NCBI GenBank assembly: GCA_946807835.1
Contig: OX327702.1
Location: 15,934,001 to 15,998,000, forward strand
Origin: Ailanthus altissimus
Taxonomy: Eukaryota; Streptophyta; Magnoliopsida; Sapindales; Simaroubaceae
Length of the DNA: 64,000 nt
Direction: 5' to 3'
A program made the position numbers and the translations under genes. Shown in pieces: positions 23,681 to 34,924 of the stretch; the first letter of the stretch is position 1, and every line of letters starts with the position of its first letter. The notes under the pieces were generated by a model that made no database searches, had not been told where the DNA came from, and saw only the letters and a list, made by a program, of their open reading frames with translations.

Positions 23681-24910
23681 TGTTGGAGCTGGTGCTCACG
23701 TGCCATTCCAATATTGTATGAATATTAATTGTTAATATTTATACAATAAACATTTCGAATAAAGATTGTTAATATCATATTAATATGGTATAATGCTTGT
23801 AACATTACAGACATTGTTTGATCTGAAAGAGTTCAGATCTGGTCTAAATGAGTTTAGATCAGAACTAATAGTTAGCAAAGCTGAGAGTTATAAATGCTAA
23901 AAGTTAGCACTGTTAAGAGTTAGCAGGTTATAAGAGTCAGCGAGGTCTAAAGAGTTAGAACCTTGTCTATAATGGGACAAAGACCTGAGAGTATACTTGT
24001 AATGATATAGTTGCAAAGAGTTGCAATAGGTGTTAAGAAATATCATTATGTAAGTATGTCTCAAAGATAATGTTCCTGATCTATAATCACTAATGCGGGT
24101 CTATCGGTGATTCACTATATATAGATTAGTGTATGTCTATATCTGACTGGTTCAGATGGTTGTTCTTAGCTGACCATGAGCTTAGAGCTTGTATAGGCAT
24201 GCGGGTATCCAGTCAGGACTGGATACTGAACAGACTTATGAGGACCCCAATAGATATCCTATGACACCGTCAAAGGAAGGTCCTCTCGAGTTGAGTAGTA
24301 TTCGTGGTCCTTTGACCTGAGCGCCACGGTGGTCTTGTGAGTGATCCATCATGCTTTGGTTCCACATATGTCAGAGACCTTTCATGGTCTGACCGCTATG
24401 TGTCGCTGGGTATGGTCCGATGCTCATGGAGTCCGGTGTGCGTAGATACGGGATCCGTCAGCTTACGTAGGTAAGTTGTATATCCGATGCTCTGAGATTG
24501 TATTTCATAAAGTCTTGTGGCCACAAGCATAAACCCGGGAAAAGAGTTTCCCATAGGGTTAAACAATATAGCAAAAGTGTTTGGGTATATTGTTTATCGA
24601 GATACGAATCTGGAGATAAGTTTATGGATGAGCAAATGGGGATTTGACGGTGCTGATCTATATCCCCGCACATCTAGGATATAAATGATGGAAGGATTAT
24701 ACGTATACGTTATGACCTCAACTTGTATGGTCTGACACGCTGATTTGTAATATTCGTAACGTGTGCGTGGGGCATCGATTACGGATTAATGGAACAGTTC
24801 CATTTGACAAATCGGGTGTGGACCTAGAGAGTCCCAATATGAAATGTACTCTTTGAGCACTTGGGCAGTGTACCGTATTGAATTGTTCAATACAGTATAA
24901 TTCAGCAATT

Positions 24911-25260
24911 ACTAAGGTTACGTTAACTAAAGTATGTGGTTAAATTGGTGGGACCCACTTTAGGTTAACTTGGTAACCGAGTAAGGATATAATAGTAATT
25001 TCACTTTATGATTATTTAATTGTTAAATAATTAAAATAAATATTTATTTATTTAATTGTTAAATAAATTAATTTAACATAACTAAGGTTAAAAGTTAACC
25101 AAGTGGTTAAGTTAAGTTAACCTTACTTAAAGGTTAAGTAAAGGTTAACCTAACCATGGTTAAGTTAGTTAACTATGGTTAAATTAATTAAATATTTATT
25201 AACTTAAAGGTTAAGTTAAAATAATCTAACTAAGGTTAAATGTTAACTAAGGTTAGGTTA
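24911..25260 (+). promoter_or_regulatory. GGTTAA/TTAACC cluster upstream of the LTR TATA box
   Basis: More than ten GGTTAA or TTAACC hexamers lie within about 350 bp and end about 50 bp before TATATAAA at 25313. GGTTAA is the core of plant GT elements bound by trihelix factors; binding here is inference. Equivalent clusters lie at about 36180-36616 and 57664-58016. Confidence 0.5.
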
Positions 25261-25599
25261 AGCCAAATGAAATGCAAATGAAATTCAAATTAGTTTGGAA
25301 TTAATTCATTTGTATATAAAGTGAAATGAAATTGAAATTCAAAATTGATTTAGTTTTTTAGGTTTTGCATTTTGGGAGCCAATTCAATTTGAGAAATTGA
25401 AATTGTTTGTTTTGTGTTTTAAGTGTTAGAACAACAAAACAAATTGAATTAATGGTTACTAAATGTAATAACTAAAAACAAGATTTGTTTTATTTATTCA
25501 AGAGTTGAATAAAAGGAAAAACAAATTTAATTAAGTTAAATGGTTTAACTTTGAAAAATGTTTAAGTGTTAAACACAAAAGCTGGATTAAGATGCTGCC

Positions 25600-25639
25600 A
25601 TTCTAGACAATCAAACCCACCTTTGTTGATTGCTAGAAT
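25600..25639 (+). other. LTR hairpin, solo LTR in C
   Basis: ATTCTAG (25600-25606) pairs with CTAGAAT (25633-25639). A25607 is bulged. CAATCAA (25608-25614) pairs with TTGATTG (25626-25632). All 14 pairs are Watson-Crick; the 11-nt loop begins ACCCACC. Confidence 0.7.
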
Positions 25640-27531
25640 TGATCAAAGATTCATTTCATTGGTGGACTTCAAAGAAAATTAATCCAAAGGCTTCATTGGT
25701 GATTTTCTCAATCTCGAATTTTCAGTTAATCAAATGTTAATTTCTGTGTTCATTATATGTAATCTTCCGCTGTGCACATGTATGTATGAGATATGTATAT
25801 TGTTTGTATGATGAACACAACCCACATGCAAGAACCCTAAGTTAAATTCGCCCAACCAATATAACACAACATTAGCACACTTTACTAGTGGGTTGAAAAG
25901 GATATCTTGGTCATCTATCAGGTATGTGTGATGCCTGAAGGTGAACTTGAAGTTTTCTTGATAGAGGAAAATAATTCTTTGACCCATAGGGAGACGATGT
26001 TAGACGTCAATTTAGAAAATGGCAAGAAGCCATGAAAACAAAAATTAACTATATGCATCAGATTCAAGACAGGGACTTGGTTAAGCTACCCATGGGAATT
26101 GTTCTCATTGGTTGTAAAAGGTTTACAAAGAGGTAATGAAAGCCAGATGAAAGGTAGAGACCTTCTAAACCCTATATTGGTTTTAGCAAGGTAATCATCA
26201 GAGATCTGGGATCAATTTAGAGGAAACCTATGGACCAGTATTGATGCTAAAGTCGATTAGAATGTTATTGCCTCTTATAGCATATTATGACTTTGAGGTT
26301 TGGCAGATGGTTGTAAGGACGGCATTCTTGAATGAATACCTTGAGTAAGAGATATTGATGGAGCAGCTTAAAGGATTTATGTCCAGCCAAACTTTTGGTC
26401 TAGTGTGCAAGTTGAAGAAGTCCATTTATGGGCTTAAACAAGCCTTCCGAAGCTGGACTCATTATTTTGATGAGATAATTAGATTGTCTGGTTTCATAAA
26501 AAATGAGGAGGAAGCTTGTATTTATGAAAGGTCAATAGGAACATGATAGTTTTCTTTATGCTATTTGTTGATGACATACTACTCATTAGGAATGATGTCA
26601 GTATATTATAATCGGACAGAAATAACTTGTAAGAATTTCTCCATGAAGGATTTGGGTGAGGCTTCCTTTATACCAAGTATAAAGCTTTATAGAGATAGAG
26701 CTAGGAAGCTAATAGAACTCTCCCAAATCATTTCATATCAATAGTGTCTCAGAAAGGTACAGTGTTATTAACTGTGAGTTAGTTAACATATCTTATAGAC
26801 TTGGTGTTCATCTTTCGAGGAGAGTGTCTCTTTAAATGAAAGATGATAGAGTTAGAGTGTCTAACACACCGGATACATCAGCTCTTGAGAGATTGATGTA
26901 TGTTATGATGTATTTGAGACCTGATATCAATTTCGCTGTAAGAGTTACGAGCTTATTTTTAGTCTGATTCAAGTAACCGTCATTTGATGGTAGTCAAACA
27001 TATCTTGAGGAACCTTGAGGGTACAAAGGAAAAGTTTCTCAAATATGGAGAAAGTAGCTTACAAATGAGAAGATGCACAAAGTCAGACTTCTAATTTGAC
27101 CTAGATGATTGAGAGTCTACGTCTGGGAATGTGCTCATTCTTATTAGTACTAGATAAGTTAGAATAGCACCAAACTGGGATTCACTATTGATTTATTTAT
27201 GGCGCAACGAAAATGGCAGTGTAGATTCGTAGGTTTATTGCTGGGCTTGGAAGAGTCCCAAGACAAATGAATCCTATCACATAGTTTTATGATAGAACTA
27301 GGCCGTAGAATAGGTCAAAGTACTAAGAGGACACCAGTACTCTAATCATGTTGAGAGGAGTCTCACATGACTAGAGGGATCTTAGTTTAGGAATATGTGA
27401 TTATTTGCGAAAATATTCTATAAATAATTTAGCAGACTTTTTAATGCCATGACTCCAAAAGTGTTTCTGAAATACGTAGAGTTGATGTGTATGAGATGCC
27501 ATCAGGAATAGCACTAGAGCAAGTGGGAGAT

Positions 27532-28866
27532 TGTTAGGGTCGGTGCTTATGTGTCATCCCTGAATGTACATAAACTCGTGTATTTATACAATTGTACATT
27601 CCCATTAAATCGCTAATACCTATTTATATGGTATTATGCTATGTGATATTACAGATATTGTATGATCTGAAGGAGTTCAGATAAGATCTAAAGAATTTTA
27701 GATAAGTGCTCACAGTTGATAATCTATATTCCCAGCACATCTAGAATATCATGACGAAAAGACTATACGTTTGCATTATAACCTCAGCTTGTATGGTTCA
27801 ACGCGCTGATTTGTAAATTCCATGATGTGTTCTTGGGGCAATGTTCACGGACTCATAGGATAGTTCTATTTGACAAATCAGGTATGAACCTAGGGAGTCC
27901 CGCGATATAGAGTGTACTCGTTGTGCACTGGGGCTGCGTGCCGGATTAAATTGTTTAATCCAGCATTACCACAAAAATGTGTGCATATCTATATTTAAGT
28001 GTTAAATACAATAATTAGTCAATAATTATGATTTGCTAATTATATAATGACATGTGGCACATTGTGGGCCCTTGGTTGAGTTTACCAAGGTGTGAGATTT
28101 GGTGGGACCCACTAAGGGGTAGACTTGATAACTATTTATGAGGGGCAAAATAGTCATTTCATATAATAATTATTTAATTATTAAATAATCATTAATATTT
28201 TATTATTTTATATTATTATATAGTATTATATTATATAATATTATTTTATTTTAGGTGTCAAATAGTTAGCACCCATTTATATTATTTTATTATTATTAAT
28301 AATATTATATTATATACTTTATTATTATTTTATTTATATTAGATATAAATATATTAGTGAGATGTGTGTGTGTGTTTATGGTGAAGTGGAAGGAAATTGA
28401 AAATGTTTCAATTTTCATAGGTGTCGAGAGAGAAAGGAAGAAGAAGAAGGAAAAAAAAGGGAAAAAGAGGAAAAATAAAATTGTTTCATTTTTTTCTATG
28501 GTACAAAAAGAGGCAATTATGAAATGCTTCAATTTCCATTTCCTTTTCTTTTAGAGAAAATGAAAAAAATACACAATCGACCATTTTGGGGTTAAAAGTT
28601 AATCCCGTTCTGGTATATGAGGCTGTTGTTCTAGTTCACCAAGCCCACCGAGTTGGTGATTGGAACTGCTAATGAGTTTGTCTCTATGCGGACTTTGAGG
28701 ATATATGTGTATAACGTTACACATTCAGGTGATTTCTCAACCCTTTAAATATATTAATATGATTAATATATCTTTTTTTGTTTATTGTATGGTTTAATGC
28801 TTCCGTCGCGTTAAATATATATGTGATACGTATTTTAGGCAATAGACATAATTGCACAAGCATACA
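27532..28866 (+). repeat. 3' LTR of copia element C (copia-2 type)
   Basis: It starts TGTTAGGGTCGG two bases after the polypurine tract. The first ~170 bp match the LTR pieces at 53871-54045 and 61869-62016; the middle resembles copia-1 LTRs (AACTTGTATGGTTCA). The distal part is its own: long AT runs, TATAAAT at 28344-28350, a purine-rich tract at 28400-28560 and the sequence inverted at 20165-20740. The true LTR end is not seen; about 28866 it meets truncated gag of element E. The apparent Lys-rich ORF 28357-28554 is the purine tract. Confidence 0.7.
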
Positions 28867-31800
28867 GCCACGTATATTAGATCCTCAACAGATAGACCAC
28901 ATATAGAACTCTATAAGATCTCCAAAGTACTTTTCAGCTTAAGTTTACTAAAGTCAGTCCAGTAAGTCCCCACGTACTTAAGATGATTTCCTACATAGAA
29001 AAGTTAGAGACTATAGACATTTTTCTGAACAACTTAGGGAATAACTTGGTTCTCTAGTCTCTATTGAGGTCTTTTGAATAGTTTATTATAAACTTTAATA
29101 TGCAAGGACTGTCTTTAACTTATACTGAGTTGCATAACTTGTTATAGACAGCTGAGGAGGACATTAAAAATAGAGGTATGACCTTCATAGTTTAGACTAG
29201 TGCTTCATACCCTCATAGTTCAGACTGATACTTCATCTTTTGTCCTCAAAGGCTTTTAGGAAGTCTAAAGGGAAGAAGAAGATGAAGAAGACACCATATT
29301 CAGGTCCTTAGAGACAAGTTATATCTAAGCAAAAAGATCAGAAGAAGAACAAGAGAAAGTGTTTCCATTGCGGTGATGACAGACATTGGAAATGCAACTG
29401 TCCTAAGTACACTGCCACAATAAAAAAGAACCCATTAGGTATTTGTTTACTTATTATTGACATTTCATTAGAATGTAATGCTTCTAGTGGCTGGATATTA
29501 GATACAACATATCCTTTTTACATCTGCAATGTGTTGGAAGGTCTAAAGGAAATTAGGCAACTGTAGTATGGAGAAGTCCAACTTCATGTTGGAAATGGTC
29601 ATTTCCTAGAGATCGAAGTAGTTGAAAATTTTGAATTAATTCTCCTATGTAGTCAAACTTTAATGTTGTATAATTGCTATTATATACCGAATATTATCAG
29701 AAGGATTATATCTTTCTCTGTGTTAGATATTGAGGGCTATCATGTATTTATTTGGAGCTGATCCTTGTATTTATATAATATAAATAATGTTTTATTAGCT
29801 GAGTGTTAATTGGTAAATGGTCATTATACTTTGAATGCAATAAGAAATGTCTTAAATGCACGGGTAAACATAAGTAGCCATTTGGAAGCTTTGAATAACA
29901 TGAAATTATGGCATATGAGGTTAGGTCGTATATGCATAAGGCGCCTAACCCGTCTAGTTAAGGATGGTCAGATCTCTAATCTTACAATATAACCTTTAAC
30001 AGTTTGTGAATCTTGTATTCGAAGGAAGATGACTAAGTGCTTGTTTGGTTGGGCTTTGCTATTGGCTAAAAGAGCTTTTTTAATGCCAAAAGCTCTTTTC
30101 AAATTTTTTGATAGCGTTTGGTTACAATTAGATAAGAGCTTTTGGAGATTAAAAAAACTATTTTGCCTCGACTTGCAAAAACTCAAATTTTGAGCTTTTG
30201 AAAATATAGCTTTTTGATATTTTTTAATATGTGTATTTATCACATATACCCTAATAATATTTTTTATTTATATAGTATACCCTTAATAAAAATAAACCTT
30301 AATTAACTAACATATTTTTAATATTTTCTTAAAAATCATCATATCTCTAATTCTTCACATCTCTATAACCATCATATTTTTATAAAAATCAACCAAAATA
30401 TTTTGTTGATTATTTAATTTTTTAACAAAAAGAAGTATCATTTTATTTTCAATTATTGTACCAAGTATAATAATTTATATTAATTCGTTGATTACTATGT
30501 ATTAATTTTACTTGATTATTGTGTTTTAAGAAATTGATTTTAAGAAAATACATGATAAATTTAAACTTATATGTAAAAAATATTGAATTGTTTAGAATTT
30601 GAATATAAGTTTTATTACTTATCCTTTTTGTTAATTTAATAACAGATAAACACTTTTAATAATGTATAACCAAACACTCTAATACTTCAAAAGAGCATTT
30701 TTAATTGACAACCAAACGATTAATGATTTTTTCTTAAAAGCCTTATTTCTAGAAGCTCTACTTTGGAAAGCTCTACTTCCAAAAGTCTTATTTGAAAAGC
30801 TCAACCAAATAAGCCCTAAATCTCCTTTTGTAGGTGTTGGACACCAAGCCATTATTTATTGAAACTAATATATAGTGACGTATATAGTCCAATGAATCAC
30901 ACTGATATGGGTGATTTTTGATACTTCATCGTCGTTATCAATGATTGGTCACAATATTGACATGTGTATCGTATGAAACACAAGTCGAAAACCTTTGACA
31001 TGTTCAAAGGATTTTGACAGGAAGTAAAGAAATAAGTTGGTATATATATCAAATGCCTTCGATCAGAACGAGGCAGTAAATACATGAGCAGTGAATTCAC
31101 AACTTCTTTGAATGAGAATGAGATTCTCACTTAATACAGTCCTCTAGGTACTCCTCAACACAATGGTGTTTCAGAGAGGAGAAATTGGACTTTATTAGAT
31201 ATGATCCGATCAATGATGAGCTTCACTGATCTTTCAAAATATCTATGGGGTTATACTCTAGAAACTGTTGCTCACTTGTTGAATAGAGTTCCATCGAAAA
31301 TTGTTCCTACTACTCCATGTGAGATATAGATTGGGAGGAAATTGAGTCTTAAGTATGTTAAGATTTAAGGTTGTCCTGCTTATGTAAAAGTTATGCAATA
31401 GGATAAACTTGCACCCAAGGGGTATAAGTATCGGTTCATTGGATATCCCAAACACTCTATGGGATATCCATTCTATGATCCAAAGGAATGAAACGTGTTC
31501 ATTGCTCGTAATGTCACCCCTCTAGAGATACAGTTTCTTATAGGTCGTGGGAATTATAGAAGGATTGAACTTGATAAAGTCGATCAAACAATTAATGAAC
31601 TAACAATGGAACTACAAACTCAATCGAATGGATAACACACCCTTTACATAGGTTGAAAAAGATGTCAAGACCACTTGTAAAGTATAGAATGATGCCTCAA
31701 AGTGTCTTTGATGTTTTTTTGGTTGAAGAAAATGATCCTATGTCTTATGGAGAGACAATGTTGGACATCAATTCAGAAAAATGGCAAGAAGCCATGAAAT

Positions 31801-33326
31801 TCGTAATTGACTATATACAGTTTAATCAAGTCTGGGACTTGGTTAAGCTTTTCGAAGAAATTGTTTCTATTGGTTGTAAATAGGTTTACAAATGAAAGAG
31901 TGGGCTTAATGGAAAGAAAGAGACATTTAAAGCCCGACTGGTAGCAAAAGGTTATACTCAACGATCTAGGATCGATTATGAGGAAACCTTTTCACCAGTT
32001 GCCATGCTAAAGTTTATTTATATTCTATTGGCTATTGCTACATACTATAATTTTGAGATCTGGTAGATGGATGTAAATACTGCTTTTCTGAATGCAAAGT
32101 ATAAGGAAGAGATTTACATAGAGCAGCCTAAAGGTTTTACATCCAAGCTAACTTCTAATTTTGTATGCAAACTAAAGAAGTCTATTTATGGACTCAAGTA
32201 GGCTTTCCAAATGTAAAATCTTCATTTTGATGAAGTAGTCAGAGGGTTTGGCTTTGTCAAAAATGAAAAGTAAATGTATGTGTACAAAAAGGTCATAGGA
32301 GCTTGATTGTCTTTCTTGTTCTTTATGTAGATGGCATACTCATTATCAGAAACAATATTGGTATGTTACGATTAGTTAAGAGTTATTTAAGTAAGAACTT
32401 CTCCATAAAAGATTTGGGAGAGGCTTCCTATATACTTGGTATAAAGCTTTATAAAGATAGAGCTAGAAGGCTGATAGGACACTTTCAATCTTCGTGCATA
32501 TAAACTATTCTTGAAAGGTATAACTTTCCTAATTGTAAGACAATTAATGTACCTTTTAAACATGACATTCATCTTTCTAGGAGAATGTCTCCTAAAACAG
32601 AAGATGAAAAAGTTAGAATGTTTAACATAGCATGAGTATCAGCAGTGGCCAGCTTGATGTATACCATGTTAAGTATGAGACCTAACATTAGTACTGCTGT
32701 AAGTGTTACAAGCCAGTATCAGTTTGATCTAGGTAACAACCACTGGATGGTTGCGAAACACATCCTGAAATACCTTAAGGGTACAAAGGATAAAGTTTTG
32801 ATTTACGAAGAAAGTGACTAACAAGTGAGGGGATACACTGACTCAGACTTTCAGTCTAATTCAGTTGATAGAAATTTTACATCTAAATATGTTTTTCTTC
32901 TCAATGGTGCCACGATTAGTTAGAAAAGTGATAAGCAAGCGTCTATAGCTGATTTTACCATAGAGGTCGAATACATTGTGGCTTCAGAAGCTATAAAGGA
33001 AGTAGTGTGGATACGAAAGTTTATCACAGAGCTCTTGGTAGTCCCAAGTTCAGTGGATCATATCCCGTTATTTTGTGATGACAATAAGGTATTAGCTCAA
33101 GCAAAAGAGCCAATGGCACACCAAAAGTCTAAATATGTAAAGAGAAAATACCACATAATTAGAAAAAGCTTGTCTGGAAGAGATGTAATAGTTTGTAGAG
33201 TAGATTCTATAGATAATGTAGCGGACCCGCTCACTACTAAGGCCTTAACTCCTAGAGTGTTTGAGAAACACATAGACATGATAGGTATTATATATCATCG
33301 TGAATAACACTAGAGCAAGTGGGAGT
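28867..33326 (+). pseudogene. Internal region of Ty1/copia element E (gag start missing, MITE inside)
   Basis: It begins within gag. The zinc knuckle CFHCGDDRHWKCNC (29360-29401) is an intact CX2CX4HX4C motif. Protease region: GWILDTTYPFYI (about 29490-29525). The integrase zinc region includes WHMRLG and TRLVKDGQI (about 29900-29990), followed by the MITE at 30037-30816; the catalytic core resumes at about 30820-31600. RT runs from about 31640: KARLVAKGYTQ-like segment, CKLKKSIYGLK, and YVDG at 32324-32335 where the second Asp of the YxDD box is Gly. RNase H (about 32680-33290) keeps a 109-codon open stretch from 32978. Frames shift repeatedly and Trp or Gln positions carry stops. The polypurine tract is at 33312-33324. 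Confidence 0.85.
30037..30816. mobile_element. 780-bp MITE with TAA target duplication
   Basis: The left end GTGCTTGTTTGGTTGGGCTT and the inverted right end GGGCTTATTTGGTTGAGCTT match at 17 of 20 positions. TAA occurs on both sides (30034-30036, 30817-30819), and copia integrase sequence joins across. Subterminal AAAGAGC/AGCTTTT-type repeats and the CCAAACG/CGTTTGG pair extend the terminal symmetry. A three-base TAA duplication suggests the PIF/Harbinger (Tourist) superfamily, although hAT MITEs can have similar GTTTGG ends. No transposase; the antisense ORF at 29968-30243 is incidental. Confidence 0.8.
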
Positions 33327-33870
33327 TATTGGAAATAGTATTTACGTGTCATTCAAATTATTGTATTAATGTTTATTTATTTAATATTTATACAATAAAT
33401 ATTTCTTTTATTCGTCAATTATTATTATTTAAATTATAAGAAGTTTGTAACTTTTCTGACATTGTAGAACTAAAAGAGTTTAGGTCAGAGTTAGGAGTTA
33501 GTAATTCTAAATGGTTAGAACCTTATCTGAAACAGGACAAAGACTTGAGAATATTATAGTAATCACATAGTTGCAAGGAGTTACAAATGGTGCTAAGAAA
33601 TGTCACTGCACAATATGTTCTCAAGAATATCATTCCTGATCCATGATTACCGATATGAGTTAATCAATATTCATTTTAGATCAGTGCATGTCTATATCTG
33701 GATTGTCCAAATGGTTTGTCTTAACAGACCATAGGCTTAGCAAAAGTCTGTATGGGCATGCTAGTATTCAGTAAGGACTGGATACTGAACAGAATTACGA
33801 GGACCTCTAATAGATATCCTATGAAGCCGTCAATAGAGGGTCTTCTAGAGTTAAGTAATATTCGTGATCT

Positions 33871-34165
33871 TTTTGTAAGAGTGCATGGGACCTACCAACA
33901 CCTTAGTCCACCAGCTGAATGATACCTCAGAGCTATTAGCGTCCCAACACACAATTCTCAAGTTACCTGTACCCCTAAGGCCAGCCTAATTGGTATAAGG
34001 ACGAACCTCTAAAAGCCTATAAGGCCTCTATAGAGATGAGGGTGGGGGTTCGATTCCTTGGGGGTGCGGTAACCTATGAACTATGTGTTGGGATACTAGT
34101 GGCTCTGAGGTGTCATCTAACTGGTGAACTAAGGTATCGATGGGTCCTACACACTCTTACAAAAA
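33871..34165 (+). mobile_element. Fold-back SINE copy 1
   Basis: A full plus-strand SINE (33977-34165) has the B box GGTTCGATTCC at 34047-34057 and the tail CACTCTTACAAAAA. Its A box region is GGCCAGCCTAATTGGTATAA. Directly before it, 33871-33976 is the inverted copy of the SINE's own 3' half (starting TTTTGTAAGAGTG). The unit is thus a ~105-bp imperfect inverted repeat around a tRNA-like core of ~85 bp. Confidence 0.75.
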
Positions 34166-34173
34166 GGCCAGCC

Positions 34174-34387
34174 TTTTTATAAGACTGTGGTGGAGCCTAC
34201 TAACCCTTTGGTTCGGCCAGCCTGATGGATACAACCATCGAACCTTAAAGGCCTATAAGGGATGAGATCCTAGGTTCGACATTAGTTGGGGGCGTAGGTA
34301 ACCTGCGAGGGCTATTGGTCGTGTGACAGTGGCTTTAGGGTCCTACTGGTGGACCAAAGGGTTAGTGGGCTCCATCATAGTCTTATA
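34174..34387 (+). mobile_element. Fold-back SINE copy 2
   Basis: A second, more diverged plus-strand SINE (34215-34387) has B box-like GGTTCGACATT at 34273-34283. It ends TCATAGTCTTATA. It is preceded by a 41-bp inverted copy of its own 3' end (34174-34214, TTTTTATAAGACTGTGG onward). An isolated GGCCAGCC (34166-34173) separates the two units. Confidence 0.7.
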
Positions 34388-34924
34388 CCCTTGACCTGTG
34401 CGCCACGGTGGGCTTGTGAGTAATCCATCATACTTTTGTTCTACACATGTCAAATACCTTTTATGATTTGACCGTTGGGTGTCACTGGGTATGGTCCGAT
34501 GCTCATAGAGTCTAATGTGCGTAGATATGGGACCTGTCAACTCATATAGATGAGTTATATATCTTGATGCTCCGAGATTGTATTTTGAGAAGTCTTATGG
34601 CCATAAGGGAAAACCCTAGAAAATATTTTTTCATAGGGTTAAACAATATTACAAACAATGAAGGGATTATACAGATAAGTTCACGATTGAGCATATAGAG
34701 ATTTGACAGTCATAATCTATATCTTTGCTCCTTCAAAATATAGACGACGGAGGGATTATACGGATATGGTTGACTTTAACTTGTTTGGTTCAACACTCTA
34801 TTTTGTAATATCGGTAATGTGTGTGTGAGATATTGTTCATGGACTTTCGAAAATGTTTTGTAAGACAAACGAAGGTGAACCTAGTGAGTCTTACAATTTG
34901 AAGTGTAATCGTTGAGCATGAGGA

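Larger units (their letters stand above)
23681..25871 (+). mobile_element. Copia-1 solo LTR inserted in element C
   Basis: It starts TGTTGGAGCTGG and ends ATAACACAACA. TTAGC occurs at 23490-23494 (before the SINE) and 25872-25876, a perfect 5-bp target duplication, and copia coding sequence resumes on the far side. It is about 95 percent identical by eye over the first 330 bp to the solo LTR at 56437-58619. Its TATA box is TATATAAA (25313-25320). No internal domain remains. Confidence 0.85.
20741..27531 (+). pseudogene. Internal region of Ty1/copia element C (interrupted by a solo LTR with SINE)
   Basis: Copia order is kept. A leader (20741-21980) has a GC-rich cassette and the four-copy repeat. 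Gag starts near ATG 21982 (MATTNQLVCIVNAVQLRG). The zinc knuckle is decayed (near 22330). Protease-like (22430-22600) and integrase (22700-23460) segments follow, the latter with TRIYITSFRLDQGSEYINS. The interruption spans 23495-25871, bounded by TTAGC duplications. RT continues at 25877 (MEEQ-like LKKSIYGLKQAFRSW, FVDD at 26564-26575), then RNase H, and the polypurine tract ends at 27530. Many stops and frameshifts; no frame exceeds about 85 codons. No primer site is visible because the 5' LTR is replaced by an inverted fragment. Confidence 0.8.
33327..34924 (+). repeat. 3' LTR of copia element E, split by SINEs and 3'-truncated
   Basis: It starts TATTGGAAATAG after the polypurine tract. The pieces 33327-33870 and 34388-34924 read as one copia-1 LTR (GTGATCTTT then CCTTGACCTGTGCGCC). 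The right end stops at GTTGAGCATGAGGA, where the 5' LTR of element D begins, so the last ~1 kb is missing. Confidence 0.75.

Noticed and set aside
28357..28554. Lys-rich 65-codon ORF and its antisense partner
   Set aside because: Produced by a purine-rich tract in the copia-2 LTR; the inverted copy at 20165-20740 does not keep the frame.
34047..34057. tRNA B box GGTTCGATTCC as a tRNA gene
   Set aside because: No cloverleaf with acceptor stem can be formed; the flanking body and tail repeat elsewhere, so it is a SINE.
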